A DNA stretch of 64,000 nucleotides, taken from assembly GCA_902778455.1 (NCBI GenBank), contig CACYXR010000005.1, positions 29,532 through 93,531 of the forward strand, given 5' to 3'. This DNA is from an uncultured Selenomonadaceae bacterium (lineage in GTDB: Bacteria; Bacillota; Negativicutes; Selenomonadales; Selenomonadaceae). The notes beneath the pieces are model-generated. The model had not been told where the DNA came from and searched no databases. It saw only the letters and a list, made by a program, of their open reading frames with translations. Every line of letters begins with the position of its first letter. The first letter of the stretch is position 1. The position numbers and the translations under genes were made by a program. Shown in pieces: positions 18,082 to 29,377 of the stretch.

Positions 18082-18549
18082 ATGAGATGCCCTTATTGCA
18101 AACAACTGGACAGCCGTGTCATTGACTCGCGGGGGGCGGACGACGGGAACTCGATCCGCAGGCGGCGCGAGTGCACAGCTTGCGGTCGTCGTTTTACGAC
18201 CTATGAGGTCGTGGAAAAAATGCCGTTGATCGTAATCAAGAACGACGGACGACGCGTTGTTTTCGACCATGATAAGCTGCTGAACGGCTTGATCCGTTCC
18301 TGTGATAAGCGGAATATTCCCACGGAGAAAATCGTGGCGCTGGCGGACGAGATTGAGCGTGAGCTCCGGAACACGATGGACCGCGAGGTCACGACGAAGG
18401 CCATCGGTGAGATGGTGATGGAAAAACTGAGGAATTTCGACGAGGTCGCCTATATCCGCTTCGCGTCCGTCTATCGGAAATTCGCGGATATCAGCATGTT
18501 CAAGGAAGAGTTGGAGGAACTGCTCAGAGCGAGAACAGAGAAGAATTAG
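18082..18549 (+). CDS. nrdR: Transcriptional repressor NrdR
   Basis: Zinc and ATP/dATP-binding repressor of ribonucleotide reductase genes. The 155-aa product starts MRCPYCKQLDSRVIDSR, with a zinc ribbon of CPYC and CTAC pairs, RRRRECTACGRRFTTYE, then an ATP-cone domain from about residue 49 (IKNDGRRVVFDHDKLLNGL). The ATG at 18082 sits just after a GCAGGAAA site; the earlier in-frame extension overlaps the radical SAM gene. Length is standard. Confidence 0.96.
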   Translation: MRCPYCKQLDSRVIDSRGADDGNSIRRRRECTACGRRFTTYEVVEKMPLIVIKNDGRRVVFDHDKLLNGLIRSCDKRNIPTEKIVALADEIERELRNTMDREVTTKAIGEMVMEKLRNFDEVAYIRFASVYRKFADISMFKEELEELLRARTEKN

Positions 18550-18564
18550 CGCGGGGGGAACGGT

Positions 18565-20292
18565 TTGAACTGGAAGCTGAAGGAGAAACTGGCGGCTCGT
18601 CTCGCGCGGGAACAGGGGCATATTATCTATCCCGCGGGAGGCCGGACACGGTTCGCTCTAGCGTATCCAAACTCGTATTTTGTCGGGATGTCGAATCTCG
18701 GCCTTCATATCATTTACGATATTTTGAATCGCAGGCCGGATACAGCGTGCGAGCGTTTTTTTTTGCCCGACGGACGCGAGCTTGACGAATACCGGCGCAC
18801 GCAGACACCGCTCCTGAGCATGGAAACACAGACGCCGCTTTCGGATTTCGCCGTCATCGGCTTTGCCGTTTCCTTCGAGATGGATTATTTCCATCTGTTG
18901 GACATGTTGGAAGTGGGGCGCGTCCCAGTGCTTGCATCGGAGCGTGATGAACGGGATTCGCTGGTCATTGCGGGCGGTCCCTGCGCGACGTTCAACCCGG
19001 AGCCGCTTTCGCTGTTCGTTGACGCTTTTATCATTGGCGAAGGCGAGGAAACTATCGGGCGGTTCATGGATGTTTACCATGACGCGAAGGCAGACGGCGC
19101 GGACAGGGCGGAAACGCTGCGCCGTCTTTCCCATATCCCCGGTATTTATGTGCCGTCGCTCTATGGACATGATTATAACGAATCGGGTGAGTTGGAAGTG
19201 ATTTATCCCATCGGAGACGCGCCATCCCGTGTCGAGCGCCAATGGGTGAAAAATCTCGACGATTTCCCGGCCCATACAGTGGTCGTGACTGACGAGACGG
19301 AATTCAATCTGTACCTGATCGAGACGGCGCGGGGATGCGGGCGTCACTGCCGCTTTTGCATGGCGGGCTATTGCTTTCGAAGACCGCGAAATCGTTCCCT
19401 TGGCGTCCTGAAAGACGCTGTAAAAGCTGCGAAGGTTTACGGAAAACGGATCGGTTTGATGGGCGCGGCGATTTCCGATTATCCCGAGATCGACGCACTT
19501 GCCGGATATATTCTTTCGAAGAGGTTGACGATGTCGGTGGCGTCGTTTCGCGCGGATTCCGTAACGGAGACGATGATCCGCTCGCTTGCCGAAAGCGGCA
19601 TGAAGACTATAACGCTGGCGCCGGAGGCAGGCAGCGCAAGAATGCGTGCCGTTATAAACAAGGGAATCGAGGAAGTGCATCTGTTTCGCGCAATGGACCT
19701 CGGCATGGCGGCGGGGATTCGCCATTACCGTCTTTATATCATGATCGGATTGCCTTACGAGACGGAAGAAGATGTGGATGCCATCGGGGAATTGGCGGGG
19801 CGGCTCAAGGAATATCTGGAGCGCAATGAAAGCAAGGGGACGCTGACGCTCAGCGTCAATCCGTTTATTCCGAAGCCGTTCACTCCGTTTCAATGGGCGC
19901 CCATGGCGAATAAGAAATATATTGAAGCGGCTATGAAGCGGCTGAAAAAGGCTTTATCGGGGAGAAAGGGAATCGAGATGATCGCCGAGCCGACAAAATC
20001 CGCGTATATCCAAGGCGTTTTGGCGCGAGGCGATCGGCGGGTTTCCCGTGCGCTGTATCGGGCATACCTATCGGGCGGCGCGAAATCGTTTTCCCGCGCA
20101 ATGAAAGCGGAAGCACTGAAGGAAGAGGATTATCTTTATCGGGAATACGGCGAGCGGGAAATCTTGCCGTGGGACGTTCTCGATATGGGCATGAAAAAAG
20201 AGTATCTGTATGAGGAATGGCGGCGCGCCGGACGTATGGAGACGACGGTTCCCTGCTTCGACGGGTGCCGCCGCTGCGGCGTCTGTATTTGA
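18565..20292 (+). CDS. TIGR03960-type B12-binding-domain radical SAM protein
   Basis: A 575-aa radical SAM protein. The N-terminal 230 residues resemble a cobalamin-binding-like domain (FVGMSNLGLHIIYDIL, VIAGGPCATFNPEP, FIIGEGEE) but show no DxHxxG motif. The radical SAM cluster is ARGCGRHCRFCMAGY, and the C-terminus adds a cysteine cluster, CFDGCRRCGVC, that could hold another iron-sulfur centre. The start is TTG at 18565 after GGGGGGAA; no ATG nearby fits better. In many Firmicutes a DUF2344 partner gene follows; here pgeF follows instead. Function not established. Confidence 0.85.
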   Translation: MNWKLKEKLAARLAREQGHIIYPAGGRTRFALAYPNSYFVGMSNLGLHIIYDILNRRPDTACERFFLPDGRELDEYRRTQTPLLSMETQTPLSDFAVIGFAVSFEMDYFHLLDMLEVGRVPVLASERDERDSLVIAGGPCATFNPEPLSLFVDAFIIGEGEETIGRFMDVYHDAKADGADRAETLRRLSHIPGIYVPSLYGHDYNESGELEVIYPIGDAPSRVERQWVKNLDDFPAHTVVVTDETEFNLYLIETARGCGRHCRFCMAGYCFRRPRNRSLGVLKDAVKAAKVYGKRIGLMGAAISDYPEIDALAGYILSKRLTMSVASFRADSVTETMIRSLAESGMKTITLAPEAGSARMRAVINKGIEEVHLFRAMDLGMAAGIRHYRLYIMIGLPYETEEDVDAIGELAGRLKEYLERNESKGTLTLSVNPFIPKPFTPFQWAPMANKKYIEAAMKRLKKALSGRKGIEMIAEPTKSAYIQGVLARGDRRVSRALYRAYLSGGAKSFSRAMKAEALKEEDYLYREYGEREILPWDVLDMGMKKEYLYEEWRRAGRMETTVPCFDGCRRCGVCI

Positions 20293-20303
20293 TGAGGTGA
20301 CGA

Positions 20304-21122
20304 ATGGCTTTTGTATTGCATAAGGATGAGAATGGGGCGGAAAAATACGGGACATTCTCGATTTTTCCGAAGGGGATACTTGTTCACGCCGTATCCACGC
20401 GCTTCGGAGGCGTGAGCAAACCGCCCTATGATTCTATGAATCTTGGGATGCATGTCGGCGACGATGCGGCGGACGTCGCGGAAAACCGCCGCCGGCTTCT
20501 CGGGTGGTTGGGGCTGGACTTTGAGCGTTTGACGACGCCGGAGCAGGTGCACGGCGACAAAATTGTGCGTGTCGGTGAAGCCGAGGCGGGACGTGGGCGG
20601 CTTTCTTACGCTGACTCTATTCCGGCGACGGATGCGCTGATGACCGATGTGCCGGGAGTTCCGTTGATGCTCTGCTTCGCGGATTGTACGCCTATCCTGC
20701 TTTTCGATCCAGTGCATCGTGCGGCGGCAATTGCACACGGCGGTTGGAAGGGCACGGTGCGTTCGGTTGCCGCGAAGACGGTACATGCGATGACAGAGGC
20801 TTTCGGGACGCGCCCGGAAGAATGCCTTGCGGGAATCGGCCCTTCTATCGGGTCATGTTGTTATGAAGTCGGGGGCGATGTCGCGGGTAAATTCCGCGAG
20901 GCATTTCCGCAATTTGCGGATGAGATTGTCTCGGAGCAAAACGGGAGAATCCATTTGGATTTATGGAAAGCCAACCGTCTGCAGTTGGAAGAATCAGGGC
21001 TTATGCCCCATCATATTGACGAGGCTGGAGTCTGTACCGCATGTCATGCCCGGACGTTTTTCTCGTATCGGGCGGAAGGCCCGAAGACGGGGCGTATCGC
21101 GGCGGTCATGGCAATCAAATAA
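20304..21122 (+). CDS. pgeF: Laccase-domain protein PgeF (peptidoglycan editing factor family)
   Basis: A 272-aa member of the YfiH/YlmD family, reported to act on purine nucleosides and, in E. coli, to remove mis-incorporated L-Ser from peptidoglycan precursors. Metal-binding and active-site segments are TPEQVHGDKIV, LCFADCTPILLFDP, AAAIAHGGWKGTV, GPSIGSCCYEVG and CTACHARTFFSYR. GAGGTGA precedes the ATG. It is followed by yggS 29 bases later, a common pairing in Firmicutes. Confidence 0.9.
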   Translation: MAFVLHKDENGAEKYGTFSIFPKGILVHAVSTRFGGVSKPPYDSMNLGMHVGDDAADVAENRRRLLGWLGLDFERLTTPEQVHGDKIVRVGEAEAGRGRLSYADSIPATDALMTDVPGVPLMLCFADCTPILLFDPVHRAAAIAHGGWKGTVRSVAAKTVHAMTEAFGTRPEECLAGIGPSIGSCCYEVGGDVAGKFREAFPQFADEIVSEQNGRIHLDLWKANRLQLEESGLMPHHIDEAGVCTACHARTFFSYRAEGPKTGRIAAVMAIK

Positions 21123-21151
21123 GGAAAGCCGATATAGAAAGGATAGAGAAA

Positions 21152-21850
21152 ATGAGCGAGATAGCGGAACATTTTCATGCGGTGGAACAGGAAATCGAAG
21201 CGGCAAAGGCCCGAAGGATCGCAGGGAAAGACGAGCCTGTCGGCTTGATTGCGGTGACGAAGAATCACGGCGTCGAGGCGATGCGCGAGGCAATCGATGC
21301 GGGCGCGGCCATCATCGGCGAGAATCGTGTGCAGGAAGCGGCGCAAAAAAAAGAGACGCTCTCGCGGGACGTCTCATGGCATCTGATCGGGCATTTGCAG
21401 ACGAATAAGGCGAAGCAGGCGGTTCGCCTCTTCGACCTGATCCACTCTGTGGACAGCGAGCATCTGTTGACGGCGGTCAACGAAGCCGCGCAGAAAATCC
21501 ATAAGGTGCAGAACATCCTGATCCAGGTCAATCTGGCGAAGGAAGACAGCAAGTTCGGCATTTACAAGGAAGATTTGCCGATTCTGCTGCAAAAGGCGGA
21601 TATGATGAAAAACGTGCATTTGTTGGGGCTGATGTGCATCGCGCCGAATTATGAGGACGTGGAGGAATGCCGTCCGCTGTTCCGTGAAATGAGGGAGATT
21701 TATGACCGACTGAAAGAATTTCCGCTGTTCTCATCCGAAATGAGATATCTTTCGATGGGCATGACCCACGATTATCAAATCGCCGTCGAGGAAGGGGCGA
21801 ACCTCGTTCGCGTCGGTACGGCGATTTTCGGCGCGAGGCAGTACAAGTAA
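21152..21850 (+). CDS. yggS: YggS-family pyridoxal-phosphate homeostasis protein
   Basis: Single-domain alanine-racemase-like PLP carrier that balances the cell's PLP pools. The 232-aa protein has the PLP lysine in LIAVTKNHG (slightly divergent from the usual AVSK), then IIGENRVQEA, WHLIGHLQTNKAKQAV, and the C-terminal SMGMTHDYQIAVEEGANLVRVGTAIFG. ATG at 21152 is preceded by AAAGGATAGAG; the longer in-frame reading overlaps pgeF and is discarded. Confidence 0.94.
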   Translation: MSEIAEHFHAVEQEIEAAKARRIAGKDEPVGLIAVTKNHGVEAMREAIDAGAAIIGENRVQEAAQKKETLSRDVSWHLIGHLQTNKAKQAVRLFDLIHSVDSEHLLTAVNEAAQKIHKVQNILIQVNLAKEDSKFGIYKEDLPILLQKADMMKNVHLLGLMCIAPNYEDVEECRPLFREMREIYDRLKEFPLFSSEMRYLSMGMTHDYQIAVEEGANLVRVGTAIFGARQYK

Positions 21851-21868
21851 AAGGCGGCGGTATTGCGA

Positions 21869-23110
21869 ATGCGAAAGAAAGGATTGGCGACGGCGGTTCT
21901 TGCGGCGAGCGCGGCGGGGGCGGCGGGTTTCGGCTGGCTGGCGTCGGTGACAGGCGGTTTCCTGCCGGGGCTTTTTGCGCACGGCTGCCTTGCAGCGACC
22001 ATCGGCGGATTGGCGGACTGGTTCGCAGTGACGGCGATATTCCGGAAACCGCTGGGAATCTCATATCGGACCGAAATCTTGCGAAGGAATAGGCCACGGA
22101 TCATGCGCGCGTTGGCGGAGTTTTCCGGAAGCGACCTTTTGAGTCGGGAACATGTGATGGAAAGCCTTTCAAAGCAGGATTTTTCGGATATGTTGGCGCG
22201 GTATTTGACGGAGCGGGGCGGACGTGAGCGTATTTGCGCGTTGGCGGATGCGATATTCACGCATGGAATGGAAACACTGGATATGCGCGGCGTCGCGGAG
22301 GTGCTGGAGCCTTCGGTGCGTCGCGTCTTTTCGGATATGCGGCTGGACAAAATGGCAGGCGATGCGCTGGATTCGGCATTGTCGCGCGAAACAAGGAATC
22401 ATGTGCTGTGTGCGTTGACCCCGATTGCGCGAAAGGTTTGGCGCAGCGGGGATTTACAGGATATGCTGCTTGCCTCCATCGGGAATATCCGGAAAGCCTA
22501 TGTGGGCGACCAGACGATGCGCGCGTCGCTTTTCGATATGGAGGAGCTTTCGGACGAACGGCTTCTCAGTCGCTTGAACGATTATGTGGAGACTTGGACG
22601 GCAGAATTGGAAGCGGGCGAAGGAGAACTTTTCGTTCGGGTTTCCGGTTGGCTGGACAATTTCTTGTGGGACGGCGAACAGCGGGAGCGGATCATGTCTT
22701 CTGTGCGTCATTGGCAAGCCGGGCAGGTAGAGGGTGCGGACATTGCGGGCAGGTTGACACGGGGCTTGGAGCTTTTGCGGGATAATTGTCTGCTCGATTG
22801 GCGTCAAAAATTGCGCGGATATCTTGAGCATCGTATCGAGGTGTTTTTGTCGGATGCGGAGGCAAGGGCGAGCTTCAACGCATGGGTGCTTCGGTGGTTT
22901 GACGGCTTGCTTGCCGCGCATCATGCGGAGTTGCCGCAGATGATGGAGCGGCAGCTTGCGAGGATGACAGACGATGAATTGGTGGAATTGGTGGAGACAC
23001 GCGTCGAGGACGACCTGCAGATGATCCGTATCAACGGAGCTGTGGTCGGTTCCGTGGTGGGGATGCTTCTGTACATTTTGACGATGGCGGCGGAAAGGAT
23101 GTGGGCCTGA
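21869..23110 (+). CDS. DUF445 family membrane-associated protein (first copy)
   Basis: A 413-aa DUF445 protein, with transmembrane segments at both ends: an N-terminal one with GLADWFAVTAIFRKPLG, and a C-terminal hairpin ending VVGSVVGMLLYILTM, with a long helical region between. The function of the family is unknown. I start at ATG 21869, with a GGCGG site eight bases before; a TTG two codons earlier is possible. Its stop overlaps the next DUF445 gene (TGATG). Confidence 0.8.
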   Translation: MRKKGLATAVLAASAAGAAGFGWLASVTGGFLPGLFAHGCLAATIGGLADWFAVTAIFRKPLGISYRTEILRRNRPRIMRALAEFSGSDLLSREHVMESLSKQDFSDMLARYLTERGGRERICALADAIFTHGMETLDMRGVAEVLEPSVRRVFSDMRLDKMAGDALDSALSRETRNHVLCALTPIARKVWRSGDLQDMLLASIGNIRKAYVGDQTMRASLFDMEELSDERLLSRLNDYVETWTAELEAGEGELFVRVSGWLDNFLWDGEQRERIMSSVRHWQAGQVEGADIAGRLTRGLELLRDNCLLDWRQKLRGYLEHRIEVFLSDAEARASFNAWVLRWFDGLLAAHHAELPQMMERQLARMTDDELVELVETRVEDDLQMIRINGAVVGSVVGMLLYILTMAAERMWA

Positions 23111-24408
23111 TGCCGTGGTCGAATTGGAACAAAGCGGACAAGACGCTGTTTTTCGCAGCGGTGGTTTTTGCGTTTACGCTGTGCCTGTATCTGTCTTTTC
23201 CGAGGAGCGTTTTCGCGCGTGGCGCGCTTTTTTGCGCGGAGGCGGCGCTGGTCGGCGGCGTGGCGGACTGGTTCGCGGTGACTGCGCTGTTTGAGAAGCC
23301 TTTGGGTTTTCCGTGGCATACGGCGCTCTTGCCGAGGCGGCGGGAGGAATTCATGGAGGCGGCGGCAAAGCTTGTGCGGCGCGAATTCTTTTCAAGGCGG
23401 GAACTGTTCGGAATGGCGGAGCGATATGACTGGAAGGGGCTGCTTCTTCGTTGGCTGGAAGGCGACGCGGTGCGGAGCGGGCTCTGCGCAGCGGTTCGAG
23501 GTATGATCGGCGACGCGGCGAAAGACGTCGACGCGTCTGAGCGGTCTCGGGAGCTGGCTGCGCGGATACGTCACGCGGTTCTTTCCGTTCCGTTGGAAAG
23601 CGTGTTGGAAGGTTTTACATCATGGCTTCGCGACGGCGGCAACGACAAGCGGCTTTTCGGGGCGGCAATTTCGTATTTCCGAGATCTGGTGGAATGTCCT
23701 GAAACGAAGGAACGGCTGGCAGAGCTTTTTGAGCGGATACGGAAGGAAAAGCTTGAAGGTGCGGGATTGTTGATGAACTTGCTGGCGGGCTTTGCGTCGG
23801 CAATGAACGTGATCAATTTTGACGATCTTGCGGAATGCGCTCAGCAGGAAGCGCTTCGCGTCTTGGACGAGGCGGAGCACGAGGACTCGGAAACGGGACG
23901 GCGTTTGCGTTCAACCTTTTATGATCGTTTTGCGGCGCTCGGACAGGATGCGGCGGCACAGGAAGCTTTTTCGGCGTTTCGGGGCGAACTGTTGCGGGCT
24001 ATTCCCTTGGACGACGTGATTGAAACGGGAATCACAGGGCTTGTTGGCACGCTGCGCAGCGACCTTCCGGCGACGACGGAGCCGGAACTTCGTGCGATGA
24101 CAGACGGGCTGGTGGAAAGCGAAGTTTCCCGTTGGCTGTCGTTTTTCCGAACGGACGAAAGCGTCGGGGCAATCCTGGGCGAGTTGATTGAGGACGTGGT
24201 GCGCCGCAGCGCGTTGCAGGCGCAAATCATGAGCGCGGAGATCGTACGGGAAGTGCTCGGCAATATGACCGATGAAAAGCTGAATGCCATCGTGTACGAA
24301 AAGGTCGAGCCGGATCTGCTTTGGATACGGATGAACGGTTCTATCGTCGGCGCGGCTGTGGGACTGTTTTTGTTCCTGCTGACAACGATGGCAAAAAGTT
24401 TAGCCTGA
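23110..24408 (+). CDS. DUF445 family membrane-associated protein (second copy)
   Basis: A 432-aa paralogue of the gene before it, with the same architecture: GVADWFAVTALFEKPLG near the N-terminus and IVGAAVGLFLFLLTTMAKS at the end. The two share the N- and C-terminal motifs, while the middles have diverged, so this is an old tandem duplication. ATG at 23110 is in a TGATG junction and ten bases after GGAAAGGA. Last gene before a terminator. Confidence 0.8.
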   Translation: MPWSNWNKADKTLFFAAVVFAFTLCLYLSFPRSVFARGALFCAEAALVGGVADWFAVTALFEKPLGFPWHTALLPRRREEFMEAAAKLVRREFFSRRELFGMAERYDWKGLLLRWLEGDAVRSGLCAAVRGMIGDAAKDVDASERSRELAARIRHAVLSVPLESVLEGFTSWLRDGGNDKRLFGAAISYFRDLVECPETKERLAELFERIRKEKLEGAGLLMNLLAGFASAMNVINFDDLAECAQQEALRVLDEAEHEDSETGRRLRSTFYDRFAALGQDAAAQEAFSAFRGELLRAIPLDDVIETGITGLVGTLRSDLPATTEPELRAMTDGLVESEVSRWLSFFRTDESVGAILGELIEDVVRRSALQAQIMSAEIVREVLGNMTDEKLNAIVYEKVEPDLLWIRMNGSIVGAAVGLFLFLLTTMAKSLA

Positions 24409-24415
24409 TTACAAG

Positions 24416-24468
24416 AAAGCTGTTATATGAGGCCTTAAAAGGCTTTCATGTACAGCTTTTATTTTTTT
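24416..24468 (+). terminator. Terminator after the second DUF445 gene
   Basis: Outer stem AAAGCTGT/ACAGCTTT with an inner ATGAGGCCTT/AAGGCTTTCAT helix, followed by a T-rich tract that ends in seven T after an A. Confidence 0.8.
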
Positions 24469-24518
24469 GTGAAGAAATCGTGCAAAGATTAATTTGTTCG
24501 CAAAAATAGAGTTTAAGA

Positions 24519-24547
24519 TTGACAAAATTCACTTTTAGGAATAAACT
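24519..24547 (+). promoter_or_regulatory. Promoter of the mutA-mutB-meaB operon
   Basis: TTGACA, 17 bases, TAAACT. It ends just before the riboswitch aptamer, so the aptamer is at the 5' end of the transcript. Confidence 0.75.
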
Positions 24548-24569
24548 AAAAACGACAACGGAATAGCGT

Positions 24570-24748
24570 GGGGACAGGTGTGAAAACCTAACAGGGAATC
24601 CGGTCAAGGAACTGACTTGCTATAGTTTCGCTAATCCGGAGCGGTCCCGCCGCTGTATGGGGAGCAATCATCAAAATGCTACTGGAGCGCGAGCTTTGGG
24701 AAGGCGATGAAACGCGATGAACCTAAGCCAGAAGACCTGCCTGTCCTG
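24570..24748 (+). promoter_or_regulatory. Cobalamin (B12) riboswitch aptamer
   Basis: The closing stem pairs GGACAGG (24572-24578) with CCTGTCC (24740-24746). Inside are the conserved AGGGAATC/CGGT segment, the core CCCGCCGCTGTATGGGGAGC region and the B12 box AAGCCAGAAGACCTGCC (24725-24741). This is the adenosylcobalamin class layout. A 9-bp hairpin (AGCGTCCGA/TCGGACGCT, 24760-24782) follows, and an intrinsic terminator lies 160 bases further on. The regulated gene is a B12-dependent mutase. Confidence 0.92.
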
Positions 24749-24909
24749 CGATCGCCGTTAGCGTCCGAGAGCTTCGGACGCTTGCACCTGCGAAAGACGG
24801 GGAGGGGATCTGGAGATTCAAGGGCGAACGTTTTGGCCTAGCGTTTCCGGTGTATTTGTGCCGGATTTTTCAAGCGGCCTGAAAACGAGCCCCACTGCAT
24901 CAGCCAGTT

Positions 24910-24940
24910 AATCTGCCCGCCTTTCGCGGACAGATTTTTT
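24910..24940 (+). terminator. Terminator between the B12 riboswitch and mutA
   Basis: Stem AATCTGCCCGC/GCGGACAGATT with one internal mismatch, a five-base loop, then six T. It stands 33 bases before the mutA start, so it is probably the switch's expression platform. The ribosome binding site lies beyond it. Confidence 0.75.
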
Positions 24941-24973
24941 ATTTGGTTTTCTATTTTGCAAAGGAGGGTTCTG

Positions 24974-27171
24974 ATGGAAGAAGCAAAGAAAGCTCCCGAG
25001 GGCGAGCTCGACCTGCAAGCAATCCTTAAGCAGGCGGAGAGCAAGACGGACTTCCCCGAAGTACCGCTGGACGAGTTTACGCCTCCGACGGATGAGGAAT
25101 GGAAGGTGGCTTGCGAAGCGCTTTTGAAGGGAGCGCCGTTTGATAAGGTCATGTTCACGAAGACTTACGAGGGCATCACCTTTGAACCGATGTATACGCG
25201 TAAGCACACGGAGGAAATACTGCCGAAGAATTCGTTCCCGGGCATGGGCGACTATCTGCGCGGCGCGAATGTCAGCGGTTATGTCAAGAAGCCTTGGGGC
25301 GTTGCGCAGTCCTGCGACGAGACGCTGCCGAAGGAGAACAACGAGCTTTTGAAGTTCGAGGTCGCGAAGGGTTCGACGGTTTATAATATCCGTCTCGACG
25401 CGGCGACGCTGCAGAATGTCGACGCGAAGGATGCGGAGAAAGTCGGCGATGACGGCACCAGCATCACGACGCTGGACGATATGCATGTGACGTTGGACGG
25501 CCTGAAACTCAATGAGTATCCTCTTTATATTTACGGCGGCGCGTCGGCTGTGCCGATGCTCGCGATGGTTGCGGGCACGATGAAGGCGTCCGGCCAGAAG
25601 ACGGCGGACCTTAAAGGTTTTATCGGCGCGAACCCGATCGGGCAGCTCGTACGCAAGGGCAAGGGTATCGCTCCGCTGAAGCAGCTTTATGACGAGATGG
25701 CCGAGACGGCGAAGTGGGCGTTGAAGAACGCTCCGGGACTGCGTACGGTCATGGTCCGCGACGATGTGTTCAGCCGCGGCGGCGCCAACGACGTGCAGGA
25801 CACGGCCTATATCATTGCGATTGCGGTCGAGTATCTGCGCGCTTTGATGGAGCGCGGCCTGACCATCAAGGAAGCCGCGAGCCAGATTATGTTCGGCGTC
25901 TCGATGGGCGCGAACTTCTTCATGCAGATTGCGAAGCTCCGCGCGGCGCGTCCAATCTGGGCGAACATCATCAAGGCGTTCGGCGGCGAGGAAGAGGACG
26001 GCGCAATGCATGTGCACGGGCGTCCGGCTCTGTTCTTCAAGACTGTGTTCGATCCGTATGTCAATATGCTCCGCAATACGACGGAAATCTTCTCCGGCGT
26101 CGTCGGCGGCATTGACTCTTATGAGAGTTCCGTCTTCGACGAGCCGATCCGTAAGGGCGACGTGTTCTCGCGCCGTATCGCGCGCAACATGCAGATCATG
26201 CTGCAGGACGAGTTCGGACTGACGCAGCCGATCGATCCGTCCGGCGGGTCCTGGGCTGTCGAGTCCCTGACGAAGCAGATCAAGGAAAAGATCTGGGCGG
26301 AGTTCCAGAATATCGAGGCCAAGGGCGGCATCGTCAAGGCGCTGCTCGAAGGTTATCCGCAGGCGGAGATCGCGAAGACGCTGGAAGCGCGCTTCAAGGC
26401 GCTGGAGCTTCGCAAAGACCGCATCGTCGGCAGCAACATGTATCCGAACATGACGGAAGAGCTGCTCGATCGCCGAGAGGAGGACCACGCGGCGCTGAAG
26501 AAGCAGCGTGTGGCCGACATCGAGGCGTATCTGAAGGATATCGATGATAAGCACAAGGCGGAGACGCTGGACGCGCTGGCGAAAGCCGGCGAGGGCGCTG
26601 TGGTTGACGCAGCGATTGCGGCGGCGCAGGCCGGCGCGACGATTGCAGAAATTCGCAAGGCGCTGAACAAGGGCGGCGAACCCGAGAGCGTCAAGGTCAT
26701 CGAGCCGCATCGCTGGAGCGAGCGCTATGAAGACCTCCGCATGGCGACGGAGAAATACAAGAAGGAGCACAACGGCGACAACGTCAAGGTGTTCCTCGCG
26801 AATATGGGTCCGATCCCGCAGCATAAGGCGCGCGCCGATTTCTCGACGAGTTTCCTGCAGGTCGGCGAGTTCCAAGTAGAGCTGAACAACGGCTTCAAGA
26901 CGACTGATGAGGCCGCTGAGGCTGCGAAGGCTTCCGGCGCGGACGTCGCCGTTATCTGCTCGACGGACAAGACGTATCCGGAGATTGTTCCCGATCTCGC
27001 GCCGAAGCTCAAGGAGGCGCTGCCGAACGCGACGATCTACCTCGCGGGCGCGGCTCCGAAAGACCTCGAGCAGACTTATAAAGATGCGGGCGTTGACGAT
27101 TTCATTTCGGTCAAGGCGAACTGCTACCAGATCCTGCGGTTCCTGCAGAAGAAGAAAGGGATGATTGATTG

Positions 27172-27172
<1 letters not shown>
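24974..27172 (+). CDS. mutA: Methylmalonyl-CoA mutase small (beta) subunit
   Basis: Non-catalytic partner of the B12-dependent mutase that interconverts succinyl-CoA and (R)-methylmalonyl-CoA in propionate formation. The 732-aa protein has the TIM-barrel mutase fold ([20 protein letters not shown]) and a C-terminal Rossmann-like domain in which the cobalamin DxHxxG motif is absent ([13 protein letters not shown] in its place). That absence identifies it as the small subunit. ATG at 24974 follows AAGGAGGG. Codons end in C or G far more than in neighbouring operons, a sign of high expression. Confidence 0.95.
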
Positions 27173-29373
<2,201 letters not shown>

Positions 29374-29377
29374 GATT

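Noticed and set aside
24908..26875. A 655-aa minus-strand open frame over mutA
   Set aside because: Same codon-bias shadow; it covers the riboswitch terminator and lacks any family motif.
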